Assembly: GCA_964247055.1 (NCBI GenBank)
Contig: OZ176057.1
Span: forward strand, 3,534,001 to 3,598,000
Origin: Paragordius varius
Lineage: Eukaryota; Nematomorpha
Direction: 5' to 3'
Length of the DNA: 64,000 nt
Both the position numbers and the translations under genes were made by a program. Below, piece by piece: positions 13,291 to 23,560 of this stretch. Numbering within the stretch: the stretch's first letter is position 1; each line of letters starts with the position of its first letter. Under the pieces are notes generated by a model, which was not told the DNA's origin, made no database searches, and saw only the letters and a program-made list of their open reading frames with translations.

Positions 13291-14190
13291 ACTCTCTTAA
13301 TATTTTGTTTCGGCGGATTTCCAAGTCACTAATATATAATATCGCTTACCAGTAGATGTAGACTCCGGTCTTTTGCCGAAGCGATTTAAATCGGTGATAG
13401 ATTGAGGCTTTAAAGTGACTACTACAATTTTACCGCTTTGGATCCAGACAAAGCCATTCAACACCGGCCCCAGCTCGATAAATTTCTTTTCATGACGCAG
13501 AATTTGCACTTTGCGATTTCCGATTCGAAATTTAATTAAGTTATGGGTACCATATCTCGAGATAATTATTTTTTCCCATGAGACATATATATAATATATT
13601 TGTGGTACATAATGCTTCTGCCAATTAATGTTTAATATCCATCATTAATAACTCTTGTACGTTGGCGTTTTCACTGTTATGTGATTTACAAGAATACTTT
13701 TTCAAATTAAAAATACACCTTTTAAATATTCAAATCTATGTTTCGCATGTTTAAAATCTTGTTTGCTATTTGCTTTAACCAATAAACGTTCAGGAGCCTT
13801 TTCTTCTGACGAAACAAAAAGAGCAATTGGTGCCGTAGTTTCAGGCACTTTCGAGATGGTTCCAAATACTAAAAATAAGACGCTATTTTTAGCAAACTCA
13901 TCTTGTGTGCGTATGTCGTTTATTCAAAAAAATGTACCAAATTAATCGTTTGCCTACTCTGTTGATGTCTTCTCTTAGTTAAATTGGTACTAACCAGGGT
14001 TTCCTCATAAAATTTAACCGGAATTTCACGGTCGGAACCGGAAATAGCTTGTATCCTAAAAAATAAAACCGTAAAGTTGGTTTCCTCAAAATAAACGGTT
14101 TTTTTAACCGGTTTTGTACATTTGAAACCGTTCCCATTTGGACCTGACTTTTCATTGGTTGATTTCCATTTAGTAGAAAAATACATCTGT
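13290..14190 (-). pseudogene. Decayed repeated coding element (family G), minus strand
   Basis: On the minus strand 13560-13297 is open and protein-like, with the stretches SRYGTHNLIKFRIGNRKVQI, ELGPVLNGFVWIQSGKIVVV and TDLNRFGKRPESTSTGKRYY. A second open minus-strand tract lies at 14186-13920 (GPNGNGFKCTKPVKKTVYF, then VKFYEETLVSTNLTKRRHQ). The segment is related at base level to 21300-22060 ('atatataatancgct', 'tcttttgccgaagcgattta' against 'tcctcttgtcgaagcaattc'), so it is a repeated element or an old duplicated gene. I do not recognise the protein. Base composition is less AT-rich than the surroundings. Confidence 0.45.
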
Positions 14191-15151
14191 AAAATATATG
14201 ACAGCTTTAATTAAGTATGAGACATTATATATGTGGCGGGATCTTTGTGTGCTTTCATATTGGCAATATATATATATATATATATATGCACCCAAAATTA
14301 TAAAAATTTATATATGATTGGCCAGAAAAATTAATTTAAATCTAATCCAATCCGTGGCCGTGGTTTGATTATCATAAGTATATATATACTGTGACCCATT
14401 ATTTCGTTATGGGTAGTATATTATGGACGCGGCAGTTAATGACTTTCATATATTATTTTTTAGAACTAAAAGATACAAGTAAGCGTAACCTGGCTAAATA
14501 TATCGCATTTTCCTTTTTCTAAGGAACTTTAGTATATAAAATATAGTTTTATATTAAACTATTTGATTAATACGGTAACTTTTTTCAATAGATCAAAATT
14601 TTACGTAAATAATTATGGTTGTTTTAAACATTTTCAGTAAAAATTGTCATAAATCCATTTTAATGAGATGCCTGGAAAAAATATTCTCATATGATTAATT
14701 TATTAGCAAGATAGTGTTTTAACAACACATTTTAAAATTATGTTATCATTTCTTTTGATATGAAACCAATATGATAAAATTACAAGAAAAATTCACACGT
14801 TAAATTTTATTTTAAAAACTAAAAACAATTAAAATTCCTTGTTTTGGAGGAGCTGTAACCCGGAGAATTTAAATATGGAACGGGGTGGTCCTTAAAAATT
14901 TGCAACCGAAACTGGGTTGGTAAGCCAATTGAGTGTTATTTGCTATCTACAACAAAGTACATATCACTATTCGCTTTATTAGTAATTAAGTCAATATTTA
15001 ACAACATGACATGATATTTTAATTTACAAGTGTATCCTTGAAATAAATAGAAACCAATTTAAAGGGACAAATTTTGGCAATTTTACAAATATTTGTTTGC
15101 CAACGTTCAAATCGATAAAAAAAATTCGCATATTATTATTTTGGGGTAAAA
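14191..15151. other. Intergenic, upstream of the second Arg-rich gene
   Basis: AT-rich with a (TA)n tract at about 14268-14287. No exon, RNA or clear repeat recognised; any promoter of the gene at 15152 would lie here but I see no decisive motif. Confidence 0.35.
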
Positions 15152-15723
15152 ATGAATATTAAACTCCTTATTCCGTTTCTACTCATTCTAGTAAGTATTT
15201 TTTTGTCATTTAAATGGACATATATTAATTTCAAGTCATTTGAATTTTGAAAAGCTCTTACTATAGTATAATATATTAGATATATTAGATAATATACTAT
15301 ACAGTGTATACAAAAATATTTAGTTAAACATATTAATTATATATAGTAATTTATCCGTAATTCATATATAATTTTAGGTATTTTATGTTTACCAATTTTT
15401 TAATTTCCCAACTGAATAAATCTTAAATCATATAAGGTATTATTAGTATTTACATAACTCTTACTTATAATTCTATCTATATATATATTTAGTTTTTAGC
15501 CATAATTGGAGGGCTTTTTGATGATATCTACAACAGTGCATTAGATGGTCAGTCAAGCCTAGTTAGTGCCCATGGTAATCGAAGGGGTCGGTCCAGAGGC
15601 GGTTGGGGTAACCGAAGAAACGGTCGGTCTTTTTCAAGGGGTCGTCCTGGAGGGTGTCGAGGTCGTCGCCCCATGGGTTCTGGTACAAGAATGTTCCGTA
15701 GAAATCGCAGAAGATTCGGATAG
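15152..15723 (+). CDS. Secreted Arg/Gly-rich peptide precursor (family member 2), 89 aa, two exons
   Basis: Exons 15152-15190 and 15493-15723 with a phase-0 intron (GTAAGT donor, TATTTAG acceptor). Exon 1 is MNIKLLIPFLLIL; exon 2 continues FLAIIGGLFDDIYNSALDGQ, completing a strong signal peptide and an acidic spacer. The remaining ~50 residues are built of Arg, Gly and Ser (GNRRGRSRGGWGNRRNGRSF, then RGRPGGCRGRRPMGSGTRMF) and end RRNRRRFG. Only one cysteine is present, so disulphide-defensin folds are unlikely. The end Arg-Phe-Gly-stop is the form expected of an RF-amide, though length and composition do not look like a classical multi-peptide precursor. AATAAA occurs directly after the stop (15724-15729) and again at 15764-15769. 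I know no named family with this design. Confidence 0.7.
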
Positions 15724-15814
15724 AATAAATGCTAAGAAAATGTTACAAATCATATAATAATGCAATAAATTTAATTTAGAGTTTATAATATAAAACTTGT
15801 AGTTTATTATTTAG

Positions 15815-15930
15815 CATTATGTGGATTGGGGTAACAACAGACAGAGCTGACCATCTATTTGAGGGGTAGCCGCCTGACGGGTTCTGGCGCAAGAGTGTTT
15901 GGCAGGAGTCACAGAAGATCAGAATAAATG
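15815..15930 (+). pseudogene. Decayed tandem copy (no. 2) of the Arg/Gly gene 3' end
   Basis: 'gacgggttctggcgcaagag' followed by 'agtcacagaagatcagaataaatg' matches the intact gene's 'atgggttctggtacaagaatg ... aatcgcagaagattcggatagaataaatg'. The similarity includes the AATAAA after the stop. It starts inside the exon, lacks the signal peptide and has lost the open frame upstream. Confidence 0.75.
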
Positions 15931-15940
15931 AATATAAAAT

Positions 15941-16214
15941 ACAGTAAAAACTGAAATTATACGGACAAAATGTAAAAATGTAAAGACATAAATTTTTTTC
16001 TAAAAGACAACCATACTTTTTAAATCTAGATTTATATCAATATAACTCATTGCTTTAAATGGAAAGTTTGAAATAGAGATATATAATACTAAATTTATAC
16101 ATTTGTAACTAATTTTATATGAGAAACAATAAGGTTTTGAGTATGGTTGTCTTTTAGAATAATAATATGTCTTTATATTTTTACGTTTTGTCCGTATAAT
16201 TTCGATTTTTTGTA
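15941..16214. mobile_element. MITE family A copy inside the decayed Arg/Gly array
   Basis: Near-complete copy: left end 'acagtaaaaactgaaattat', 'acggacaaaatgtaaaaatg' and 'tctaaaagacaaccatac'; right end 'gtatggttgtcttttagaa', 'tttttacgttttgtccgtat' and 'aatttcgat'. It separates decayed copies 2 and 3 of the array, so it arrived after the tandem amplification. Confidence 0.85.
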
Positions 16215-16289
16215 TATCAATTAGATTTTAAAATGCATTTCTAGTTTTTCATTTAGTTTTAATTGCCGGAACTTTAATTTAGAGTAGAT

Positions 16290-16430
16290 ATTGTGTAACA
16301 GACAAGGCTGGCCATCTTTTTTTGGCGGATCATCGCCCGACGGGTTCTGGTTTCGCCTATAAGTCGCAGAAGATTTGAAAATATATGAGTTTAATGCAAT
16401 AGATGTAATCTGGAGTTTATAATGTAAGAT
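16290..16430 (+). pseudogene. Decayed tandem copy (no. 3) of the Arg/Gly gene 3' end
   Basis: 'cgcccgacgggttctggttt' and 'aagtcgcagaagatttg' match the C-terminal codons of the intact gene. Downstream 'ttaatgcaatagatgtaat' and 'tggagtttataatgtaa' match its 3' flank. No open frame survives. Confidence 0.7.
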
Positions 16431-16479
16431 TTCTAGTTTTCCATTTTCTTTTCGTGCAAGATCGCTTTTATGAAAGAAA

Positions 16480-16632
16480 ATGTGGAATGGGTGGGGGGGG
16501 TAACAAACGGCAATTTTTTGGGTCGACATGGAAAATGTTGAAGTCTCGCCTGTCGGGCTTTGGTACGAGAATTTCAAGTAGGAGTCGTACAGTAGGATAG
16601 AAAAAATGCTGTGAAAGGATAAAATTTAATTT
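16480..16632 (+). pseudogene. Decayed tandem copy (no. 4) of the Arg/Gly gene 3' end
   Basis: 'tcgcctgtcgggctttggta' followed by 'cgagaatttcaag', 'aggagtcgtacagtaggata' and 'aaaaaatgctgtgaaa' matches the intact gene's end and 3' flank. A run of nine G lies at its 5' side. Confidence 0.65.
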
Positions 16633-16694
16633 AGAATCAATTAATTATAGGGTTCTATTATTTCATTTAATTTTGATTCTAGACGGATTTTATT

Positions 16695-16825
16695 ATAAAG
16701 TTAAGACGGAGCGGATGATTCTTTCGCGAGTTCGTTGCCCGACAGGCTATGGTCCAAGATGTTACGCCGGAGTCGCAAATTCATGGTTAAAATTATTGCT
16801 GTAAAAATGAAATAAATTTGTGTTA
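16695..16825 (+). pseudogene. Decayed tandem copy (no. 5) of the Arg/Gly gene 3' end
   Basis: 'cgttgcccgacaggctatgg' and 'tccaagatgttacgccggag', then 'tcgcaaattcatgg' and 'aaaatgaaataaatttg', is the most diverged recognisable copy. With copies 1-4 it gives a period of about 190-215 bases once the MITE in the array is subtracted. Confidence 0.6.
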
Positions 16826-18216
16826 AAATTAATGCTGTTTTACTAGTTTTTCATTTATTATATGCCATATTTATTAGCTTATAAGCAATAAAATTTTGAC
16901 TTTTTCTTTATTTATTGCTAATAATAACCCTATGCATCCACAGAAATAGAAATTATAAATTTTTCATTTGTTTATTTCTTACAAAAATTATTCTTCGCAT
17001 CTTTACAACTTAAGCTAGAAAAAAACAATGAAAATTCATAATGTGCTCATATATTTCTCCTTAAAACAACATAAAAGGACATTAGCATGTCTATATTTTT
17101 GGGAGTTCGTTGCATGTTTTTATAGAGATTAAGTAGTAAAATGTAAAAATGATGGTAAATTAAAATCTTTTAAGAAAGTTTTATTTCGGTCAAAATAAAT
17201 AATACTTATGGAATATGTTGGAACTTTTGCTTTAAAATTCACAATCAATTAAATAAAATTGTAAAATTCAATCACGATAAAATTATGAAACTGTTCATCC
17301 AAATTTGGTAAATGTCAATTGAAAAAATGGATTGAAAGGTTATTGATAACTGGGAATGAAAGAAATATAAAACAAAATGACAGAACTGGCTCGATGATGT
17401 AAAATAATGTTCCCTACATGGAAGAATCCACCATCTCATTAGAATCGTCTAATCCAGGGTTTCCTAAACTTTTGTGATTCCCGACCCCATTTATGATTGC
17501 GAGTTTCTTAACGATCCCAATAAATATAAAAGAAATTATATTATTTGATGATATATTTATCAGGTAACATTATACATATGCATATGAAAATATATAAATT
17601 TAGTATTCATTATGAAACATATAAAAATCTAAGATTGAAATTTGCACAAAATGTTATAGAAATGTTTTTATTATAGTTTCAAAACAAAAGTGGATTCTGA
17701 ACATCTTAATTCTCTCGAATATATCCAAGTAGATGCGTAGTAAATATTAAATTAGAGCTTATGAATCATACAATGTCTAAAGGAATTTAACACGAAATGT
17801 TTATATAGATTCTTCGAAAACACACTAATTTTGTTGATAATATTTATCAGGAATATTTTGGTTTTAATAGATTGACAATAATAAATTTACATTTTTTATA
17901 AATTTTTTAAACATTTTCTAAATTTATCAAGATATGATAATGGTCGGAATAGAAATGCTGAAATAAACAGTCCTTCCAAACCAGAAGAATTTATTGTTTA
18001 AGAAGCCCTGGTATCTGATTAACGACCGACCGTATCCATCGATCTTACACCTGTCCAACATACATTTTGACTGTCCATATATATATTGCCTATTTTTAAA
18101 TCTGAAATGCCGCCCGCATCTCTGTATTACACCTATTATCATAATTAGCCCTCACCTTAATGCAAGTTACGCACCAACTCCGTTAAAAATCCTGATTAAT
18201 TTCAACCGTCCTAATT
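16826..18216. other. Intergenic; possible hAT-like transposon end at about 17455-17530
   Basis: 'ccagggtttcctaaactttt' with 'gtgattcccgacccc' resembles the CAGTGGTTCCCAAACTTTT-type ends of hAT-family MITEs. The partner end was not found. Otherwise nothing recognised. Confidence 0.35.
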
Positions 18217-18453
18217 ACAGTAAAAATTTATATTATACGGACGAAACGTAAAACTAAAGGGCAAGTATTTTTTAATAAATAGATGCCTATAATTTATATT
18301 ACCCAGATTTTTCCTACTTAACCAAATAATTACCATTATCAATGTATAATTTAGAGAGTATATCCAATGATATATTATCCCTTTTGCATTTCAAAATAAT
18401 GAAATTTATTTGAACTTTTTATTATATACGTATATTTTTTTTTACTGTATTAT
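18217..18453. mobile_element. MITE family A copy, diverged
   Basis: Left end 'acagtaaaaatttatattat' and 'acggacgaaacgtaaa' matches the family; the right end is reduced to 'tttttttactgtatt'. Confidence 0.55.
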
Positions 18454-18470
18454 AACCAATATCTCAAGAT

Positions 18471-18770
18471 ATCCATTCACTTCAAATTCACCCTTGAAAA
18501 TATCAAATTCGCCCTTGAACAATTCAAATTCACCCTAAAATAAATTAAGTGTTTTTTCAAGATTAAAAATTAGCTATGTTTTTTAATATTTTTAAAAAAT
18601 AATATTTTGTTTAAAATTAAAATAATATTAAAAAAAATAAACTCATCGATAAACATAAATTTTATACTAATAATGAGTTATATTAGCCCAAATCACATAA
18701 TTTATTTTTAGGGTCAATTTGAATTATTCAAGGGTAGTTTAATGGTAAATTTGAATTGTAAATGGTATAT
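18471..18770. mobile_element. MITE family B copy
   Basis: Left side carries repeated 'caaattc(a/g)cccttgaa' units. The right side has inverted 'aatttgaattattcaaggg' units and the family end 'gaattgtaaatggtatata'. The central 'aataatgagttatatt' is shared with other copies. Confidence 0.75.
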
Positions 18771-20267
18771 ATAAAATATCCTATTATATGGAAACCTGTT
18801 ACACTTTTGCATAGAAAAATTATATAGTTAAATTTAAAACTTAAATTAGAATTTACCCCCAATATTTAAGCTTTATAATTAATATTTTTAATTGAAATAA
18901 CCCCAAATTTTAGGCTATAGGTGTACCCCTTTAAAATATTTTTGCAGCCCGCAAGAAATTTTTAAATAAAAAATTCTATAGAAAAATTAATTTTGTTAAA
19001 TAAATTCTGACGTCTTTCCAAATGTCGGCAATGAATTAACAAAAATTGTTAAAATATACCATTTTTTAGTCAAAGACAACACTTATTCAACCAAACGCAA
19101 CATGTTTCTCAAGTATCGCAACATTTTCCAATCAAAGATAAATGAAAATTGCATTTGCATGAAAAAATGTTAAAGTTTGCTTGAAAAAAATGTTGTTTTT
19201 GACTGAAAAATGGTACAAATTGTAGTTTTTTACAATTTTCTTTTAAACTTAATAAAACTGTTAAATCCCATATTTTTTGCCAATGCGTCCCGTCGGATTT
19301 TTCAATCCCAAAAAGCGGCCCGCGAAGTTATTGGAAATTATTAAATATCAATCAAATCATATTGATCTATTATTAATACATAGATGTAAAATAATGATTC
19401 CACCTTATATAAAACTAAAAAATAATTTTTCATGGTATTTTAAGATAATGTTGACTATCTCAGATCACCGTTAAAAAACTTTGTCATTGAAAACATCACT
19501 TTTAATTATATAGAATATAAAATAAGCCGTTTCAAACGGATATTAAATATTTTATAATTAGTTTTTTACCAATATATTTGCAAAAATTTATTAAAATTAG
19601 CCATATTCCTGTTATTAGATTAAATAAATATTAAAATAGTCTTAACTTTCATCTATGATTAGATGGTATCTAAAAAAATTATTTTCATGCTGATATACAA
19701 TATTATTGTTGATCATAGGTTTGGTTTTGGATTTATAAATGTAATCGTACCTCTTTCAAAAATATTTGAATAGAAGCTTCTCACGTGACATAAAACAGTA
19801 TAATATTGTGAAAATTGTTAAATGTAAAAAAAAATTTTAATATTAAAAATTTGTTTTATTCCGTATTCCTCACCCAATATTGTCACAAGTGACGCAAATG
19901 TAGATATTTGTTAAAGTAGAATAGATGTTTAGGGCAAATTTGTTTTTTTGCATATCACATTAGTTTTTAACCCCTAAAATTTGGTTTTATATACTGGTGT
20001 CATCAACTTAATAATTTAATAAGTTTTCTTGCTAGTAGAGTTTTGTTACACCTTGACTATTTCGAAATATATTTATGTAATATCATAAAAATATTAAAGA
20101 CGAACACCTTAAACCACCGATAGGGTGTGGTTGTTTTTAACCATTTTTTTAACAATTAAAAGTGTAGAATTACCAACTTTTATGTCAATAGCTATTGCCC
20201 TTGAAATATATATATATCATAAATTTTTATTTTGCACAAAGTCTGAAAATAATTGATTTAATTGAAA
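18771..20267. other. Intergenic; imperfect hairpin element at about 19045-19235
   Basis: 'ataccattttttagtcaaag' with 'acaacac' on the left and 'gttgtttttgactgaaaaat' with 'ggtac' on the right are inverted partners, so a small hairpin element is likely. Nothing else recognised. Confidence 0.45.
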
Positions 20268-22513
20268 ATGTTATTACACGGATTCTTAATCATTGCAGTA
20301 AGTAGATAATATTTGTTATATAAAATATTTATTATATAATTTTTTATTGGATTCCAATAATTCTGATAAGATTTGTAAAAGAATATTTTAGTATAACAAA
20401 AAAATATTTAATTTTATTATAATTGTATTATTTTAAAGCGATTAAAATAAGACAAAAGAAATGTTTTGTTGAAATTTTGTAATTTAATCTTTATAATTAA
20501 TTATTAAATGATTTCAATTATTAAAGTGAGTTTCTTAACTTAATCAATTTTATAACTCTATTTAAATATAATGACATCGAAACTCTAAAAATTCTCTATA
20601 TAATTTGAGTAAATTCCATAATGTCAGCTAACACTGCAATTCAAATATTGTATTAATTTAGATTATTTGAATTCATTCAGGCAAGCTTCTTAAGTATATC
20701 TTCATCCAAAAAGTAAAAATTATTTCCTTTTTTATTATTAATTTTCCCTCTCTTTTCCTACAAAAAATCTAAAATATTTGGAGAATATTATAATTCTATA
20801 GTGAAAGCATCAAAAAAAATTAATTAATTAAATACATAATCTAACTTCGTTAACTACAATATTCTCAAATTTATAACTTTTTCACATTGAAGCGCCAAAC
20901 AAATAAAACATATTTACCAGTTATATCATTTATCGGGTTTTTTTAAAAATATGATTCCGTAAGAAATCAATTATTTATATCATTTAAAATATCCATCGGC
21001 ATATTCATATTTTGCCTATCTCACCAAATTTGATTTTCTCGTTTGTGGCAACCATTTGTAAGCCATTTTCCAACGTCTTCGAAATTTTTGAAGTGCAACA
21101 ACTTGAGGATGTTCTCCATAAATGCGAAGATGTATTGGTCAGATGGCTCCTAGGCAAAAGAGTACATATGCGGGAGAGTTTCCCATCAAAGAGATTTTAA
21201 CGTGTTTTTCGCTGATTTTGACATGTTAAACGGAGAGCATCGCATTAAATAACTTTGTTATATCTTGTTGTCAATCCTTGTTATTTTTCGCTTTATTCAT
21301 GGTTTATATTAATCTTTTGTCGGCGATAATGTGTAATAACGTCACCGGGTTCTAAAAGTTTTTAATATATAATACCGCTCCCATGGTCCTCTTGTCGAAG
21401 CAATTCAAACTTCGTGTTGATGGACCGGTTTGGTAAAATAAAAGCACGATTTTTTCCCTTAAATTTATAAAATAAACCCAATTTAAAATCACCGGAAATT
21501 CATTTCGTAATGTTAAAAGAGGATTTCACACCTTTTGTCATACCGGAAATTTATTTCGTAAGGTTAAAACAGGATTTTTTTGCCATTTTCGATTCGACAT
21601 CCATAATTGTGAAGCACATTTACATATATCGGTCGTTCCCATTGCTAATGGCCGTTCTACTGATTTTTTTTCTTCTACCAACTGCCGTTAAGTTTAAGTT
21701 GAGCAAACATCCAATAACTCTTGCACTTTATCGTCTGCGCAATTTTGTGGTCTACTAAAGCGCCTTATCTTTTCACATCGAATTAGCAGGTTTATTAATT
21801 CAAAACCATGTTTCATCACATGTGTAAATCGAAGTATGTTTACCATAGCTAAAAACCGGTAAACTATGACTTTTCTTTTGATAAAATATCTTTTTCAGGT
21901 ACAAAATTTGACGTGACTACTAAATATAAAAAAAATAAGACGATACCTCAGAAGTCGTTTAATGAGCAAAACGAGGAAAATTTAATCATCTGCGTATTTT
22001 TCACTAATGTTTTACTCAATCAAACCGGTAATAACTTATAACTAAACCTGGTTAAAATCTAGTTGCGAAAAAAGGCAAAGCCAAACTTTTTAATGTTTAA
22101 ATGCAGTTAGTTACAGATTCTAGATCATGCTTTATAGATGTCGGAAAATAATGTAAATAAATGTCATATATGAAATCATACAAGAATATAACTTTAATAT
22201 CTCCTAAACATATATAATCAAATAATTAAGATACCACAACTTTTTTATTTTATATTGGAAATAGGTTCTACTATTGGTCGTAGACATAAATGGAAGAATA
22301 AACCATCAAAATTTTGTTGATGCCAGCATTCAAGCTAACTCAAGATATGGGAATGGTAGACGTCATAATAATAGGGGAGGATCACGGGGTCGTCGGGGTT
22401 CTTTTGGTAGATTTTTCGGAGGTCAGCGAGGTGGGAGATTTTTCAATCGGACACGCTTTTTTAATCAAACTAACAGAACTTTTTTTAACAATTTCTTTTG
22501 GCGACGTGGGTAA
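20268..22513 (+). CDS. Secreted Arg/Gly/Phe-rich peptide precursor (family member 3), 92 aa, two exons
   Basis: Exon 1 20268-20297 encodes MLLHGFLIIA and ends at a strong GTAAGT donor in phase 0. Exon 2 22265-22513 begins VLLLVVDINGRINHQNFVDA after acceptor GAAATAG. The join forms a signal peptide as in the genes at 9374 and 15152. The mature part is SRYGNGRRHNNRGGSRGRRG, then Phe/Arg/Asn repeats (FGRFFGGQRGGRFF, TRFFNQTNRTFFNN), ending FFWRRG. There is no cysteine. The ~1.97-kb intron contains a decayed repeat (family G), so I cannot exclude that exon 1 and exon 2 belong to neighbouring units, but phase, exon order and signal-peptide logic agree. Poly(A) signal AATAAA at 22567-22572. Function unknown; secreted cationic peptide by inference. 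Confidence 0.55.
20950..22070 (-). pseudogene. Decayed repeat family G copy inside the intron of the third Arg-rich gene
   Basis: Related to 13290-14190 and 12240-12620 by 'atatataataccgctc', 'tcttgtcgaagcaattcaaa', 'actttatcgtctgcgcaatt' and 'caatcaaaccggtaataact'. It is likewise less AT-rich than the flanks. A plus-strand open tract at about 21075-21200 (EVQQLEDVLHKCEDVLVRWL) may be another remnant of the same element. Broken; family not recognised. Confidence 0.45.
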
Positions 22514-22572
22514 TTAGCCAATAATTATTGGATGATTCTTTTCTATACTTTTATTGCACGTTTTAATAATAA

Positions 22573-23390
22573 ATGAGCGTTTTAACGTTGGTGTGATAGT
22601 TAGAAAATTGGTGGCTTTTAGTTTTTTAGTGGTTGAAATTGAAACATATGTTTATTTATTCAACACTTCAATACATTTTCCCTTTTTTGTAAGCGATGAT
22701 ATTGTGGGATAGTTTTTGAGCTCAAAATGGGAAACAAATTATTGTTTTGAAAGTTTTTTTTGTGATTTAATACTTCTCAAACCCTTTTTTCCTAGATTAG
22801 AAAAAATATATCGAAATCTCACAGTTTTAATATATAGCACCAAATTTAGATGGTTTCTAAATACGATTAAAACGAACACTTAATATATTTAAAATCAATA
22901 AATATTAAATTTTTTGGTAAATCGTAAGTCTAAAGTATTCCAAAGTCAATTATATATATTTTAATATAAATTTTTGCCTGTTGTGTCCACGATTTGATAA
23001 AATAAAAAATAGAGGCAAAAAATTTAGGCCGAGAATTTTTTAACAATTTTACATTTTTTTTAAAAAAAATTTATGCCTCTAAAAGGCTAAAAAATCATAT
23101 GTTTTTATTTGGCTCAGTGCTATGGTATTAAACTGCCCAAAAAGGTCAGGCGCTAAATGATAACATTTGTAAATAAGGGCAAAGGTGATTTTTATAACAG
23201 ATGTAAATGGTCCCAATTTGATAAAATAATTTTTATTGTCAAAATAATGTTCTCATAAGACTTTTAAAAGTATATAAAATAAATTTTACATATTAAGTCA
23301 CATATTTTGTACATACAATATTTGCTAAAGAATCAATTAAAAACTTATTTATAACGAAACACATACTAATAATATATAGTTTAGTTAGAG
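22573..23390. other. Intergenic with a possible diverged family F fragment at about 22960-23150
   Basis: 'gcctctaaaaggctaaaaaa' and 'tttatttggctcagtgc' recall the 3' half of family F. Nothing else supported. Confidence 0.35.
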
Positions 23391-23560
23391 CAGTGGTACT
23401 CTCTCAAATTTAAGGGCCGCATAAGACATTTATCTAGGAGCCTGCACTGATAGTTCTTTGCCATATAAGCAGGTATTTAACTTTAAAAAGGCATATCAAA
23501 AAATAAAATTAACAATTCAGAGCCATAATTGAGCTCGCAGTTTAAGAACCATTGGTTTAA
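23391..23560. mobile_element. Short hAT-like MITE
   Basis: Left 'cagtggtactctctcaaatt' with 'taagggccgcataag' and right 'gagctcgcagtttaagaacc' with 'attgg' form inverted ends of the CAGTGGTTCTTAAACT type seen in hAT MITEs. No coding content. Confidence 0.5.

Noticed and set aside
15566-15757. Open frame in another phase across the Arg/Gly exon, rich in Val/Gly/Glu
   Set aside because: It overlaps the spliced signal-peptide/Arg-rich frame, which has matching splice phase and a paralogue; the Val/Gly/Glu product is the expected shadow of Arg/Gly codons.
16221-16577. 118-codon minus-strand open frame
   Set aside because: It is antisense to decayed copies 3 and 4 of the Arg/Gly gene, which explain the sequence better.
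17927-18251. Overlapping open frames on both strands
   Set aside because: No recognisable motif, ends run into a MITE A copy, and the two strands are equally open, as expected by chance.
22314-22517. Second open frame over the third Arg-rich gene's exon
   Set aside because: Shadow of the real frame; it lacks the splice-phase agreement and the terminal composition of the family.
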